From the NCBI GenBank assembly GCA_020636105.1, contig JACJYL010000001.1, positions 4,092,001 through 4,156,000 of the forward strand: a DNA stretch of 64,000 nt, in the 5' to 3' direction. This DNA comes from Lewinellaceae bacterium (lineage in GTDB: Bacteria; Bacteroidota; Bacteroidia; Chitinophagales; Saprospiraceae). Below, piece after piece: positions 19,301-28,900 of the stretch; the first letter of the stretch is position 1, and each line of letters begins with the position of its first letter. The notes under the pieces were generated by a model, which did not search any database, had not been told where the DNA came from, and was given only the letters and a program-made list of their open reading frames with translations. Both the position numbers and the translations under genes were made by a program.

Positions 19301-20561
19301 GCTGTTCTTTTTCATCATAACAATACATTCCCTCTTTGACGGTATTGACCAGCAAACGTCCGTCGGGCAGTGGTGCCATAGCACTGATCCATTTTCCTGC
19401 CATAGCCTGCCGAACGGATTCTTCTTCCCTCACCCCTATGGAATAAAGGCCGGAATTTCCAACTGCATAAACTTGTCCCCTGAAATCATTAGCGACCAAC
19501 CGTCGAATATCTTTCACCTTGGAAAGCACTGCCGAATAGTCGTACCGCTTACCGGTTTTATCTTCCAGAACAGCACGGTATTGACCCGATTTGTCCTCAA
19601 AAAGAAAGCAAATATTACCCGAGGCATCCTTAAACAAGTTCCGGGGTTTCCAATCGGCAGGAAACTGACTGCGCATGGATACGAAGTGGTCGGCCTGCCG
19701 GTCGAAGATCAAAAATCTATTACCGTAAAAATTAGGTAAAAACAGATATACGGAACCATTCTCCTTTTTGAGCAATATCATAAACTGATCCTCAAATATA
19801 CTGATCGAAGGCACGTCTATCTTGCCAGTATTGACCAAATCTTCCAAACCATATTTCCTGACCTGTCCGCTTTTACGGTCTACCCGGTACAATGGAAAAC
19901 TGTTCCCCGTCAGCCAGTATTCGGTTTCATCCACCACCAGCGGATAATTTTGCACCCCCCAGGTACCTTCTGAATAATCCAGGGAGAGTTCTTTTACCAG
20001 AGTGCCATCCTCTACTCTGAAAAGATGGATCTCCTGATCAGCCGAAAACCCCAGAGTATAAACGGTTGATCCAACCTTATCGAATCCGGAAAGCTTTATC
20101 TTCTGAAAAGTAGTATCTGCAAAAGGAAGCTGCTGAATGACCCTTGAATCAGGATCAAAGAAAAAGAACTGGTTGGAATTCGCTAATCCTAACAATTGCC
20201 CGCCGTCCAACTCACCTTTAAGTGCTGGTGAGACGATCGGGTTTCCATTATCTTCAAAAAGCTCAACCGGCTGAAACTGATACCCATCAAACCGAAATAG
20301 TCCGACAGAGTTGATGACCCGCTCACTCCCGCATACATTCAGCCACATACGACCGCTCTTGTCCAAATAAACCTCACTGAAGCAGGTCCTGGAATAGGGA
20401 GAATCTTCCTGATAAAAGTGATCGATGTAGGAGGGTTGAAGCTGCTGCAGCCCCTGACCATAACCCGAACACAATACCAAGCCAGCAATAAAAACCATGG
20501 ACAGTAACCTGACCGTCTGAGTCTTAATATTAAATGTCATATTAATCTTCCTGAATAACAC
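16380..20561 (-). CDS. Hybrid two-component sensor/regulator (HTCS) 1
   Basis: 1393 aa, a complete signalling chain in one protein. Signal peptide (VFIAGLVLCSGYGQ); residues about 40-720 are two seven-bladed periplasmic propellers of Reg_prop repeats (LWIPTNDGLWQFD, LFLGTYYGGLHRFD, LWVGTEYGINIV); Y_Y_Y domain about 735-800; one membrane helix about 808-825; HisKA with phospho-acceptor His881 in NISHELRTP; ATPase with N-box NLLANALKFTP, DNGPGI and GSGIGLAL; receiver domain with Asp1192 in SDVMMPEMDG and the KPF lysine; C-terminal AraC HTH (LSERQFSRRL ... NEVAAACGYSSGSY). Such HTCS usually sense oligosaccharides and control nearby genes. A 21-bp-period site lies just upstream, and a similar one precedes the 2291-aa gene, its likely target. 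An alternative start is the Met at 20540. Confidence 0.92.
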   Translation of the reverse strand: MLFRKINMTFNIKTQTVRLLSMVFIAGLVLCSGYGQGLQQLQPSYIDHFYQEDSPYSRTCFSEVYLDKSGRMWLNVCGSERVINSVGLFRFDGYQFQPVELFEDNGNPIVSPALKGELDGGQLLGLANSNQFFFFDPDSRVIQQLPFADTTFQKIKLSGFDKVGSTVYTLGFSADQEIHLFRVEDGTLVKELSLDYSEGTWGVQNYPLVVDETEYWLTGNSFPLYRVDRKSGQVRKYGLEDLVNTGKIDVPSISIFEDQFMILLKKENGSVYLFLPNFYGNRFLIFDRQADHFVSMRSQFPADWKPRNLFKDASGNICFLFEDKSGQYRAVLEDKTGKRYDYSAVLSKVKDIRRLVANDFRGQVYAVGNSGLYSIGVREEESVRQAMAGKWISAMAPLPDGRLLVNTVKEGMYCYDEKEQRSFPFEGPECGLTPLIFEKGMKQQIIPDENGNLWMIANQYLLKYHPANNTCDGYDLGQQGRLFALLRDHLVAVQYGDNSIGFYNLVTRQPVDFGPGIPHELPAFIRDLFLDSKGLLWIPTNDGLWQFDLKNRKSRRFGAEDGFADIRFTSIYEDEGGRLFLGTYYGGLHRFDPQSGDITIIDQQQGLSNNAVMSIIPDDEGFLWVGTEYGINIVSPEGEVKNILYEEDGLIYDKLERFDPLKLPDGRLLFGSRQGISIIDPQGVKAAFASKQDVQIFLTELSFFDKHQGHEITLQKNLEKLGTIELPAEYPGIHLHFALSSYLEPHKNRYAYRIEGKDKEWHYLGNQPELNLNRLPPGRYRILIKGADYRNNWTETPLVIPIHAREFFYRQGWFYLLVALPFVVFGLIWARNKQLEARRLELEVARRTKKIEEDKQVIARQAEELKQLDELKTRFFTNISHELRTPVTLIQAPLEDLLQKYGTSLEQWLVKRLQLVLRNTLKLSGLVEELLELSRLEAKKATLNEKPIPLAGFCRQLFSAYSSAADMKQIVYTFHADLAEEEDFRVDPGKLEKILNNLLANALKFTPSNGKVDLRLFQSDSELVMEVRDNGPGIAAEDLPYVFDRFYQAKKNVGSSQSGSGIGLALSRELAVLMQGTLTVESKKGEGALFRLCLPKKPVNADLTFDGEGVLQPEQFILPAVSRIASPKVIDNVWPEKRKLLIVEDNEDMQQLLYSLLGDQYDCQVASNGAVAWQWLESGDPSVQGVELILSDVMMPEMDGYELLEKVKAHQEWQQLPVIMLTARAAEEDKLQALRMGVDDYLLKPFSPAELEARVRNLLHNYYKRRSFRKIEQEQDVEFVLETEASADQIWLKQVEEAARDALARQIKLNASYLANKMFLSERQFSRRLKSATGLSPSEYLQEVKLQRARYLLECKAYLTVNEVAAACGYSSGSYLTKVFQERFGRLPSDYLY

Positions 20562-20582
20562 CAGGATTAAACACTGGCAAAT

Positions 20583-20617
20583 ATCCGGATTTTATCCATA
20601 TCAGTCCAGATTTTGGC
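20583..20617 (+). promoter_or_regulatory. 21-bp-period direct repeat beside HTCS 1
   Basis: TATCCGGATTTT (from 20583) and AGTCCAGATTTT (from 20603) place their TCC cores 21 bp apart (20584 and 20605), followed by GGCTTCCG. The layout copies the site at 8355-8388, including ATCC between the half sites. It sits 20-55 bp upstream of the HTCS 1 start but in the opposite orientation, pointing to the decayed locus at 20.66 kb. It could be autoregulatory or a leftover operator of the lost gene. Confidence 0.45.
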
Positions 20618-20658
20618 TTCCGATCAACACTGTTTTTGCTGCTGGACATTGACGATTC

Positions 20659-20859
20659 ATGAATGAACAGACCATTTGCATGGAAAGCAACCAAGTATCA
20701 GGGAAACACCTGACAGTGAGCAAGTTTATATTAAAAAGAACATTAATTTGTATTCTGCCTAAGTTTTTCCCACTGCTTTTTCTCGTTGGGAAATTGGTCA
20801 TGTACCGGCATGAGACAACTTATTATTATACGAAAAACGAAGTAAAAAGTTGCAGATAA
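20659..20859 (+). pseudogene. Possible 5' remnant of a giant secreted-protein gene
   Basis: A 66-codon frame whose middle (ILPKFFPLLFLVGKLVM) resembles the signal peptide of the 2291-aa adhesin (HRPLLLLFLLGNLMVGQ). It lies the expected distance downstream of a site like the one before that adhesin gene. There is no following mature domain in frame. Best explained as the leftover start of a paralogue; similarity is short, so confidence is low. Confidence 0.35.
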
Positions 20860-20926
20860 TTTTCCCAAGAACAAGATCAATAATAATCCTTTGATTTCTA
20901 GCCATAGTGTAAAACAACTCTGAAAT

Positions 20927-21064
20927 CCAGCACCAAAGGTACTGTTATTAGACACAAGCTGCAATTGGAACCAAAGCACCGCCGAAATGGTCAATGTTGT
21001 CGAAGGGCCCGAATTACCACCTGACAGGACACACGATGATTTTAGCCCTGCAGATGAGCAGCTT
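20927..21064 (+). pseudogene. Coding-like fragment before the GH31 remnant
   Basis: An open stretch without a start reads ...VLLLDTSCNWNQSTAEMV and then VVEGPELPPD, faintly like the VVEGTGLP junction that ends the HYR block in both giant proteins. It runs into the GH31 fragment in a different frame. Origin uncertain. Confidence 0.3.
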
Positions 21065-21065
21065 T

Positions 21066-21612
21066 TTACCCGATGGCATCCGAATCGCCACTTCTGACGG
21101 AACCATTGATATGACCGCTTTTTCTGAAAGTACCCTGCAGGTGGTCTTCACCCCGGTAGGAGAAGAAAACCCTCCGTGCTATGCCATAGACGGCCATCCG
21201 TCCAAAGTCAGGGATGATTACCGGGAGGATGCCAACTCCATCTTTTATGAAACGGATGGCATCAGTGTGACCATCAATAAATCGCCTTTCAACATTTCGT
21301 ATAGTTACAAAAACAACATCCTTTCCTTTGAAGCCGTCGGAGGGCGAATGAGTTATCTTATCGCCGCAGCGGATGAATGGGGCAAGCTGGCCGGCAACTA
21401 CACCAGCCTTACCGGCCGTCAGCCCATGACCCCGCGGTGGCTGGTGGGGTGAATTAGGAGAACCTGAAGTGCATCCGGCAGACCTGCTTCACGTAAACGG
21501 CACAATCCTCGAAGTTTCAAGGAACCAGGATGAAAGCGCTTTTTGGGATGGGGAAACTTTAAGTATTAAGGCATATTTTAAGGATAAATTAATGGTAGAA
21601 ATAAAAATTTAG
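21066..21612 (+). pseudogene. Internally deleted GH31 gene copy joined to a diverged GH31 3' end
   Basis: Three blocks are nearly identical to the GH31 gene at the window start: 21066-21316 matches 430-680, about 21313-21436 matches 961-1085, and 21438-21500 matches 1524-1586. The joins remove 285 bp (in frame) and 437 bp (frameshift). In the last block the codon of the catalytic nucleophile reads GAA instead of GAT. From 21501 the sequence changes to a diverged C-terminus (ESAFWDGETLSIKA...MVEIKI, stop at 21612) that aligns with the intact gene's last 30 residues (DGAIWDERAGLLSV...CEIQF). It therefore looks like a recombination scar between a GH31 paralogue and pieces of the upstream gene. 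It cannot encode a working enzyme. Confidence 0.85.
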
Positions 21613-21771
21613 CCATGTCATAATTAAAATCCCTATTTCTCTTCCTGCTTATTGCCACCATGACAGGCAGGTAGAGTTTTGCTCGAAAAATAAAAAAAAC
21701 TCAAAACTCCCCCATACCTTTATTTTTCCGTCTGGAATGCTTATTTTTCAGGCTTGCAAGTATAAGGAGTT

Positions 21772-24700
21772 ATGAAACAAATTTGGGTCTTGTTATTCTC
21801 CTGTTTTACCGTTGTTTTGTTCGGTCAAACGGAAAGTAATGTGAGCCTGCTATCGGTAAACGAAGGGCTGTCACAGGGGCAGGTGTTTGATGTGTGCCAG
21901 AGCAGAGACGGTTTTCTCTGGGTTGCGACCAAAGACGGGCTGAACCGCTACGATGGTTATCGTTTCGAAGTTTTTACGAACGACTCCTTCGATCCCTTTT
22001 CCATTATTTCCAATGAAGTGTGGAAAATTTTTGAAGACAGCCGGGGATGGATATGGGTAGCCTGTCCGGGAGGGCTGGACGTATTATTGCCCCAAACCGA
22101 ACGTTTTTTTCATATCATCCCGGACATACGGGGCTTGAACGGCGACTCCATTTCCTTCACCGAGACGCCAGATGGGACAATCTGGATAACCGTAGCCGGA
22201 AAGTTATGGAAGATAGAGATACCCAAAGGCAGTCTGACAACGGCCGCCAGGGCCGGCAATGCTTTTCCCGAACTGCCGGTAACCCGGATCGAATCCCCTG
22301 GGGGGCTGTTCAGTACTGTTTACTTTTCTAAAAAGGGAACCCTTCTTGCCGCCTCCTCAAAGGGCGTTTTCAGTGTAAATCCGGCTGACGGATCCCTGCA
22401 AGTGGAAGCCCTTGCAGGCACCTCAGTAGACATCATAGGAGAAGACAACCACGGCAGGATCTGGCTCATTGCCCTTTCACCCGCCTTGGAAGGGTTGTAT
22501 TACCAGGCGCAATACGACATGTGGGTGTGGAATACCGATGAAGGAAAACCCCGGCTGATACCCTGCCTGCCTTATGGCCGATACAAGTTCGACCGCAATG
22601 GCTTCCTGTGGGCCTGGAAGTACACCGATAATACATTCCAAAAATGGGATCCTGAAAAATTCATTGTTGGAGGACCTCCTGAGCTGGAATGGGCCAACGA
22701 CCAGGCTTTCACCCAAAGCCCTGCTTACTTCCCCATCACCATTGCCTTCGATCGTTCCGGAAATCTTTGGCTGGCCACCAATGGCTTCGGAATGTTACGG
22801 GTCGGTTTTCAAAATACAGGGTTCAGCAGTTATCTGCCGCTTACCTCCCAACGCATGATCACTGAGAGTCCGGACGGGGATCTTTATCTCCAATCTGATT
22901 ACCAAAAGCGGTATCCCTCCGCCGGTTTTCGGAAAGGCATGCCTACCCCTTGGGCCATCCCAATCTCCAAAACGGAAAGAAAGACGGTAATCACTTTCGA
23001 TTCCAAGGGAAACTGCTGGGCAAATAAAAACGCCGATTCCCTTTTTCTCCTGGGGACACCTGCCCGCCAATATCCCTGGAAAGCAATGGGCCTGATACCC
23101 TGCAAAAACCGAAAACTGCTCAGTGTCAGCGAAAAAGGGCTGCATCAGTTTGACCCTGCCACGGGACACAGCCGGCTGATCCCATTTGACCACACCCCGG
23201 AGCCATCGCCCACTTTCACCTATTCGCAATTTTTATACGAAGATCATGAAGGTACGGTCTGGATCTTTGCCTTCAAAGGATTGATCGAGGCGACACCTGA
23301 CGGGGATGGCTACCGTTTTCGCTACTTTAAGAGCCACCCGGCCGACCGTACCTCCCTGTCGGACAATACGGTGCTCAGTGTAGCCGCCGACCCGCTCGAT
23401 CCCGGCAGATTCCTGTGGGTGGGCACCAAGGGTGGCGGGCTGAACCGGCTGGACCGGCAGGCAGGCACCTTCCAGCACTATAAAACCGGGCAGGGCCTGC
23501 CGGACAACGTCGTTTATGGCATCCTGCCCGATGACAACGGCCACCTTTGGCTCAGCACCAACAAAGGGTTGTGCCGTTTCCATATACGCGACGAATCGAC
23601 ACGTAACTTCACCGTGGCCGACGGTCTGCAAAGCAATGAATTCAACCAGTCGAGCTACCTGCGTACAAGAGATGGGCACCTGATCTTTGGCGGTATCAAT
23701 GGCCTGACGGTCTTTCATCCCGACAGCCTCCTGTTTAACGAATATCAACCCACCACAGCGATCACCCGCGTCTGGATTAACAATCAGCTGACAAGCTTTC
23801 GACCGCTGCAGAAGAAAGGAAATATTCCTCCTGCCCTTGAAAAGAAGGATCAACAAACCCTTTATCTTGATTTAACCCATCGTCAAAATCTGATCTCACT
23901 GGAATTTGCCGCTTTGGAGTTTACTAATCCGGAGCAAAACCAGTATCGTTACCATTTGGCACGCAAAGGTTTTTTGAGTACCCATACAGACAACAAATGG
24001 GTCGAACTAGGCTCCAAAAACAGTGTGCAATTCGCCAACTTAAGATCGGGAAGGTACACCTTCCAGGTACTGGGCAGCAACAACGACGACGCCTGGAGCG
24101 AACAACCTGCCGTACTGGAATTCACCATTCGCCCGCCCTGGTGGCTGAGCTGGTGGGCCTACCTGGGGTATGCCCTGCTGGCCGGTCTGATGGTGAACCT
24201 CATCTACCACACACAGCTGCGACAACGTCTACAGGTGCAGGAAGCTTTCCGCCTCAAGGAACTGGATCAATTCAAAAACCGCTTCTTCGTCAATATCACC
24301 CACGAATTCCGCACCCCTCTTACAGTCATTTTGGGGCTTTCCAGGCAACTCAGGATGAGCAAAAAAGACTTATCCGAAAAAGAATTCGCACTCAAGCTTG
24401 ACCTGATTCGAAGAAATGGTGAAAACCTGCTGCGTCTGATCAACCAACTGCTTGATCTGGCCAAATTGGAATCCGATAAACTAAAGCTCAACTATATTCA
24501 AGGTGATGTGCTCCCATATTTGCGATATGTGGTCGAGAGTCTGCACTCCCTCGCTGCTGTTCACAATGTTGGCATAACAATAATAAGTGCCGATGCCCCA
24601 ATCGTGTTGGACTATGATCCTGAGCGGCTTCAGCAGGTCGTTTTTAACCTGCTGTCCAACGCGATAAAGTTTACACCATCTGGGGGCAAGGTCGAGCTGG

Positions 24701-25824
24701 AAATCAGGGTAGCTGCAGCCTCAGGACAACGTCTTCCCCAACTGATCCTGGAGGTGCGTGATACCGGAGTCGGTATTTCACCGGCAGACCTTCCCCATAT
24801 TTTCGAACGGTTTCATCAGGCTGGCCATCTGGAGAAAGCTCTGGTAGGAGGCACCGGGATTGGCCTGGCCCTCACCCGAGAACTCGTCGAGGCGATGGAA
24901 GGGGAAATAAAAGTTGAAAGTCAGCCCGGCCAGGGCACTGTTTTTCGGGTACAACTCCCTATCCACCAACAGGCAGAGCTTCAGGAAGCAAGCCTTCCCG
25001 TGCCTGCCGGGGAATTGCAAGATATTGGAGAAAGACCGTCGCCCCCGGGTCATCAGGAACTCCCTCAATTGCTCATCGTTGAGGACAATCCGGATGTGAT
25101 GGAATACCTGGTCTCATGTTTAAAGGGAACCTTTGCTGTACAGTTAGCCTACAATGGAGCTGATGGAATAGAAAAGGCCCTCGAGATAGTGCCTGATCTG
25201 ATCATCAGCGATGTCATGATGCCTCAAAAAGACGGCTTTGAGGTGTGCAAGGTACTGAAGGAAGACGAACGTACCAGTCATATTCCCATCGTTTTGCTGA
25301 CCGCCAGAGCGGAGGTGAAGGATCGCATCCTGGGGTTGCGCAGGGGAGCTGATGCCTACCTGGCCAAACCCTTCCATGAGGAGGAATTGCGGGCCACCCT
25401 GGACAACCTGTTGGAGGTGCGGCGCCATCTTCAGGAAAAATACCGGAACGCTGCCTTCACAGCACCCAATGCCGAAGCTTCTGCCAAGTCTGATCCTGAA
25501 CAGGACTTTATACAAAAAGCCCGATCCATTGTCCTGGATCACCTGCCTGATGTCACCTTCTCCGTGGGAACTTTTTGCCGTTCAATGGCTATGAGTCAGC
25601 CACAATTACACCGAAAATTAACCGCCCTGACGGGAAAAAATGCCACGCTTTTCATCCGCTCCATCCGATTGGCAAAAGCCAAGGAATTACTGTTGGCCAA
25701 AGGGAAAAACATCAGCGAGGTAGCTTATGAAGTGGGCTTTTCTGACCCTAAATACTTCAGCCGGGTTTTCTCGGAAGAATTCGGCGTTTCCCCCCAGCAA
25801 TTTGTGAACAAACAGGGCCTTTGA
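21772..25824 (+). CDS. Hybrid two-component sensor/regulator (HTCS) 2
   Basis: 1350 aa with the same plan as HTCS 1 but strongly diverged. Signal peptide (MKQIWVLLFSCFTVVLFGQ); Reg_prop propeller blades (FLWVATKDGLNRYDGY, WVGTKGGGLNRLD, LWLSTNKGLCRF) over about residues 25-690; Y_Y_Y domain about 700-785; membrane helix near 790-810; HisKA with His844 in NITHEFRTP; ATPase motifs NLLSNAIKFTP, DTGVGI and GTGIGLALT; receiver Asp1147 in SDVMMPQKDG; AraC HTH (MSQPQLHRKL ... ISEVAYEVGFSDPKYFSRVF). AAGGAG just before the ATG is a good ribosome site. It is followed by the 2583-aa adhesin gene, with a 21-bp-period repeat overlapping the HTCS stop codon, so local control of that gene is likely. Ligand unknown. 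Confidence 0.92.
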   Translation: MKQIWVLLFSCFTVVLFGQTESNVSLLSVNEGLSQGQVFDVCQSRDGFLWVATKDGLNRYDGYRFEVFTNDSFDPFSIISNEVWKIFEDSRGWIWVACPGGLDVLLPQTERFFHIIPDIRGLNGDSISFTETPDGTIWITVAGKLWKIEIPKGSLTTAARAGNAFPELPVTRIESPGGLFSTVYFSKKGTLLAASSKGVFSVNPADGSLQVEALAGTSVDIIGEDNHGRIWLIALSPALEGLYYQAQYDMWVWNTDEGKPRLIPCLPYGRYKFDRNGFLWAWKYTDNTFQKWDPEKFIVGGPPELEWANDQAFTQSPAYFPITIAFDRSGNLWLATNGFGMLRVGFQNTGFSSYLPLTSQRMITESPDGDLYLQSDYQKRYPSAGFRKGMPTPWAIPISKTERKTVITFDSKGNCWANKNADSLFLLGTPARQYPWKAMGLIPCKNRKLLSVSEKGLHQFDPATGHSRLIPFDHTPEPSPTFTYSQFLYEDHEGTVWIFAFKGLIEATPDGDGYRFRYFKSHPADRTSLSDNTVLSVAADPLDPGRFLWVGTKGGGLNRLDRQAGTFQHYKTGQGLPDNVVYGILPDDNGHLWLSTNKGLCRFHIRDESTRNFTVADGLQSNEFNQSSYLRTRDGHLIFGGINGLTVFHPDSLLFNEYQPTTAITRVWINNQLTSFRPLQKKGNIPPALEKKDQQTLYLDLTHRQNLISLEFAALEFTNPEQNQYRYHLARKGFLSTHTDNKWVELGSKNSVQFANLRSGRYTFQVLGSNNDDAWSEQPAVLEFTIRPPWWLSWWAYLGYALLAGLMVNLIYHTQLRQRLQVQEAFRLKELDQFKNRFFVNITHEFRTPLTVILGLSRQLRMSKKDLSEKEFALKLDLIRRNGENLLRLINQLLDLAKLESDKLKLNYIQGDVLPYLRYVVESLHSLAAVHNVGITIISADAPIVLDYDPERLQQVVFNLLSNAIKFTPSGGKVELEIRVAAASGQRLPQLILEVRDTGVGISPADLPHIFERFHQAGHLEKALVGGTGIGLALTRELVEAMEGEIKVESQPGQGTVFRVQLPIHQQAELQEASLPVPAGELQDIGERPSPPGHQELPQLLIVEDNPDVMEYLVSCLKGTFAVQLAYNGADGIEKALEIVPDLIISDVMMPQKDGFEVCKVLKEDERTSHIPIVLLTARAEVKDRILGLRRGADAYLAKPFHEEELRATLDNLLEVRRHLQEKYRNAAFTAPNAEASAKSDPEQDFIQKARSIVLDHLPDVTFSVGTFCRSMAMSQPQLHRKLTALTGKNATLFIRSIRLAKAKELLLAKGKNISEVAYEVGFSDPKYFSRVFSEEFGVSPQQFVNKQGL

Positions 25825-25852
25825 ATGGAAAGTCCACCTTCTTGAATGGAAA
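25821..25852 (+). promoter_or_regulatory. 21-bp-period direct repeat before the 2583-aa gene
   Basis: TTGAATGGAAA occurs at 25821 and 25842, 21 bp apart, overlapping the HTCS 2 stop codon and about 100 bp upstream of the adhesin start. The spacing matches the two TCCGG-type sites, but the bases differ, as expected if HTCS 2 has its own specificity. Confidence 0.45.
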
Positions 25853-25929
25853 ATGAACGGCCTTTTGCGGCCACACGCTGACCTTTACAGGGAATTGAAA
25901 ATCATAATTTTTTAATAAACCTATTCCTC

Positions 25930-28900
25930 ATGTTCAGTGCCTATTTCCATTTAAAAAAACAATTTCAAGCCTTATTTTTTTTCTTCCTTATTTTTTCTTC
26001 CGGCTTTGCTGTAAAAAGCTTTGCGCAACTCAGTATTCCGCTCTGCTCTACCACTTTACAAATGACAAATGTAGGACCGAATGGCATTATCTGTCCGGAA
26101 GACAACCCCTGCACCTGGTCGTGGTCCGGGGCCGGGCTCACCTTCAGCTGCTCTACCTGTCAGCTAACCAACATCACAGCTCCCGGCCCCGGCACGTACT
26201 CCGCGACCATATATTTCAGCGGAGCTTCCAACGGCTCCCTGACTTATTCGCTGACGTTCGGTGCCGATGACGGGGATATGGATGGTTTCAACGATTGTGA
26301 CGATTGTGATGACAATAACCCAGGCATCAATCCCAATACTGTCTGGTACCTCGATGCCGACAATGATGGCTATTACACGGGTACAGGTATCACACAATGC
26401 GCCTCTCCCGGTACATTTTACCGTTATGCCGGGCTGATCGGCGGCGGAGATTGTAACGACAGCAATCCTGCAGTCAACCCCGGGGCCGCCGAAATATGTG
26501 ACAATCTCGATAACAACTGCAACAATCAGGTTAATGAAGGTCTGAACCTTACCTATTACCGCGATGCTGATAATGATGGCTTCGGTAATCCGGGGAATAC
26601 CCTACTGGCTTGCAGCCTACCTGTTGGTTATGTTACCAACAACAGCGATTGCGACGACAACAACGGAGCGATCAATCCCAATACTGTCTGGTACCTCGAT
26701 GCCGATAACGACAACTATTACACGGGCAGTCCTATGGTCCAGTGTACTTCTCCCGGTACAGGTTACCGCTATACCGGTCTGGTCGGTGGTGGAGATTGTA
26801 ATGACGGCCATTCGGGAATCAACCCCGGGGCCACGGAAATATGCGACAACCTCGATAACAACTGTAACAACCAGACCGATGAAGGTGTGCTCAATACCTT
26901 CTATCGCGACATGGACGGCGATAGCTACGGCGATCCGAATATCAGCCAGCAGGCCTGTAGTGCTCCTGCGGGTTTTGTGGCCAATAACACTGATTGTGAT
27001 GATAATAATCCAAATGTCAACCCCGGTACTGCCGAAATATGTGACAACCTTGATAACAACTGCAATAATCAGGTTGATGATGGAATCAACTGCTGCCCTG
27101 CCACCAACATCATTTATGTCAACGATGATGCCTCCGGCAATAACGATGGTACCTCCTGGACCGATGCATTCAACGACTTGCAGGATGCTCTTGCCCTGGC
27201 TGGCAACTGCCCCAATGTAACCGAGATATGGGTCGCAGCGGGCACCTATAAACCCACCAGCGGCACGGATCGGAGTATCTCATTCTCTATGGTTACCGGC
27301 GTGGCCATTTACGGTGGATTCAACGGAATGGAAACACAACTTTCGGAAAGAAACTGGGTGTCAAATTTAACCATGCTTAGTGGGGACATTGGAATCCAGG
27401 GGAATAATTCTGATAACAGTTTCAACGTGATTAAGAATGAAAACAATGGGTTGAATAACAGTGCTATCCTGGATGGCTTTACTGTTACTGCCGGAAACGC
27501 CAATCAGGATTACCTCAATAATAACGCCGGTGGTGGCTTGTTTAATTCATGGGTTTCCCCCAAAATCATGAATTGCACCTTTAAAGAAAACTCAGCTCTC
27601 GACGGAGGGGGTATTTACAATAGTAATGCCACACCGGCTATCATTAATTGCAGATTCTACAACAATGTGGCTACAAATTCATTCGGTGCAGGTATATATA
27701 CCATTGGTGGTTCACCAGAGATAATAAATTGCGAATTTACAGGAAATTCGGCGGCCGTTTATGGTGGTGCTTTGTTTAACAATCATTGTAGTTCTCCAAT
27801 TGTCAATTGTATTTTTAAAGGAAACTCTGCTGTTGCGGGAGCAGCAATTGCCAGTTATATCAATAGCCATGAGCAAATAACGAATTGTACTTTTACGGCA
27901 AATTCTGCATCACAATCTGGCGGGGGATTAATGAGTTTTTCATTTACAAATAATGTTACTGTTTCAAATTGTATTTTCTGGGAAAATACAAAAGGTGGTT
28001 CATCACAGGTTCCGGGGGCAGATATTGAAAACGGGCAAAACACCCCTTATGTCACTATATCGGGCACATTGTTGCAGTTGCAGCAAACCTCCTATGGTGC
28101 AAATCTTAATTTTGGATCAGGCAATATTTTCGGCTCAGATCCGCTTTTTATAGAAAATTTCAACCCTTCGGCTCCCGATCCTCTTTTGAGTGGAAACCTT
28201 CGCCTTAGTCCCTGTTCACCTGCGATCGATGCCGGAAACAACAACCCTTTTCCCGCTGGCATCACCACCGATCTGGATGGAAACCCTCGCTTTTATGACA
28301 ACGGCATTGTAGATATGGGCGCTTATGAATATCAGGACATTACCATTGATCCTGTCAATGACATTCCTCCCTTAACCACACAAAACGGACTGAGCTTTGA
28401 CGGTACTGATGATTATGTCGAGGTATTTGATAACTGCGGAGACAATACCTTCTTCCCCGGGGGGGATGCCATTACGGTTGCTTACTGGTTCAAAGGCACC
28501 AACGGCCAATCAGCAGTGCGTATGCAAAATGGTAGCGATTTTATCGTAGCCGCCTGGAACAACAGTATGCACATACTGTCGAATGACGGTGGCACCATTG
28601 GTGTGCTGGCAGGTAACGGCTTTGATGACGGCAACTGGCATCACATGGCCTTCACCTGGCAGCGCAATACGGTAAATGGTTTCAAGTCATATCTCGATGG
28701 CCAACTGGTGGATCAGCGCAATTCCTCCGACACACCGCTGCCTGCCTTCAATAGCGGATTTTTCCTGGGCTCATTTGGGGGCAATTCAGAATTCATGAAT
28801 GGTACCATTGACGAGGTGGGGATCTGGTCATTTGCGTTGGATGGGTTTATTGAACAGATCATGTGCGACGGTTCCAATACATTTCCTATTGTTTTAGCAA

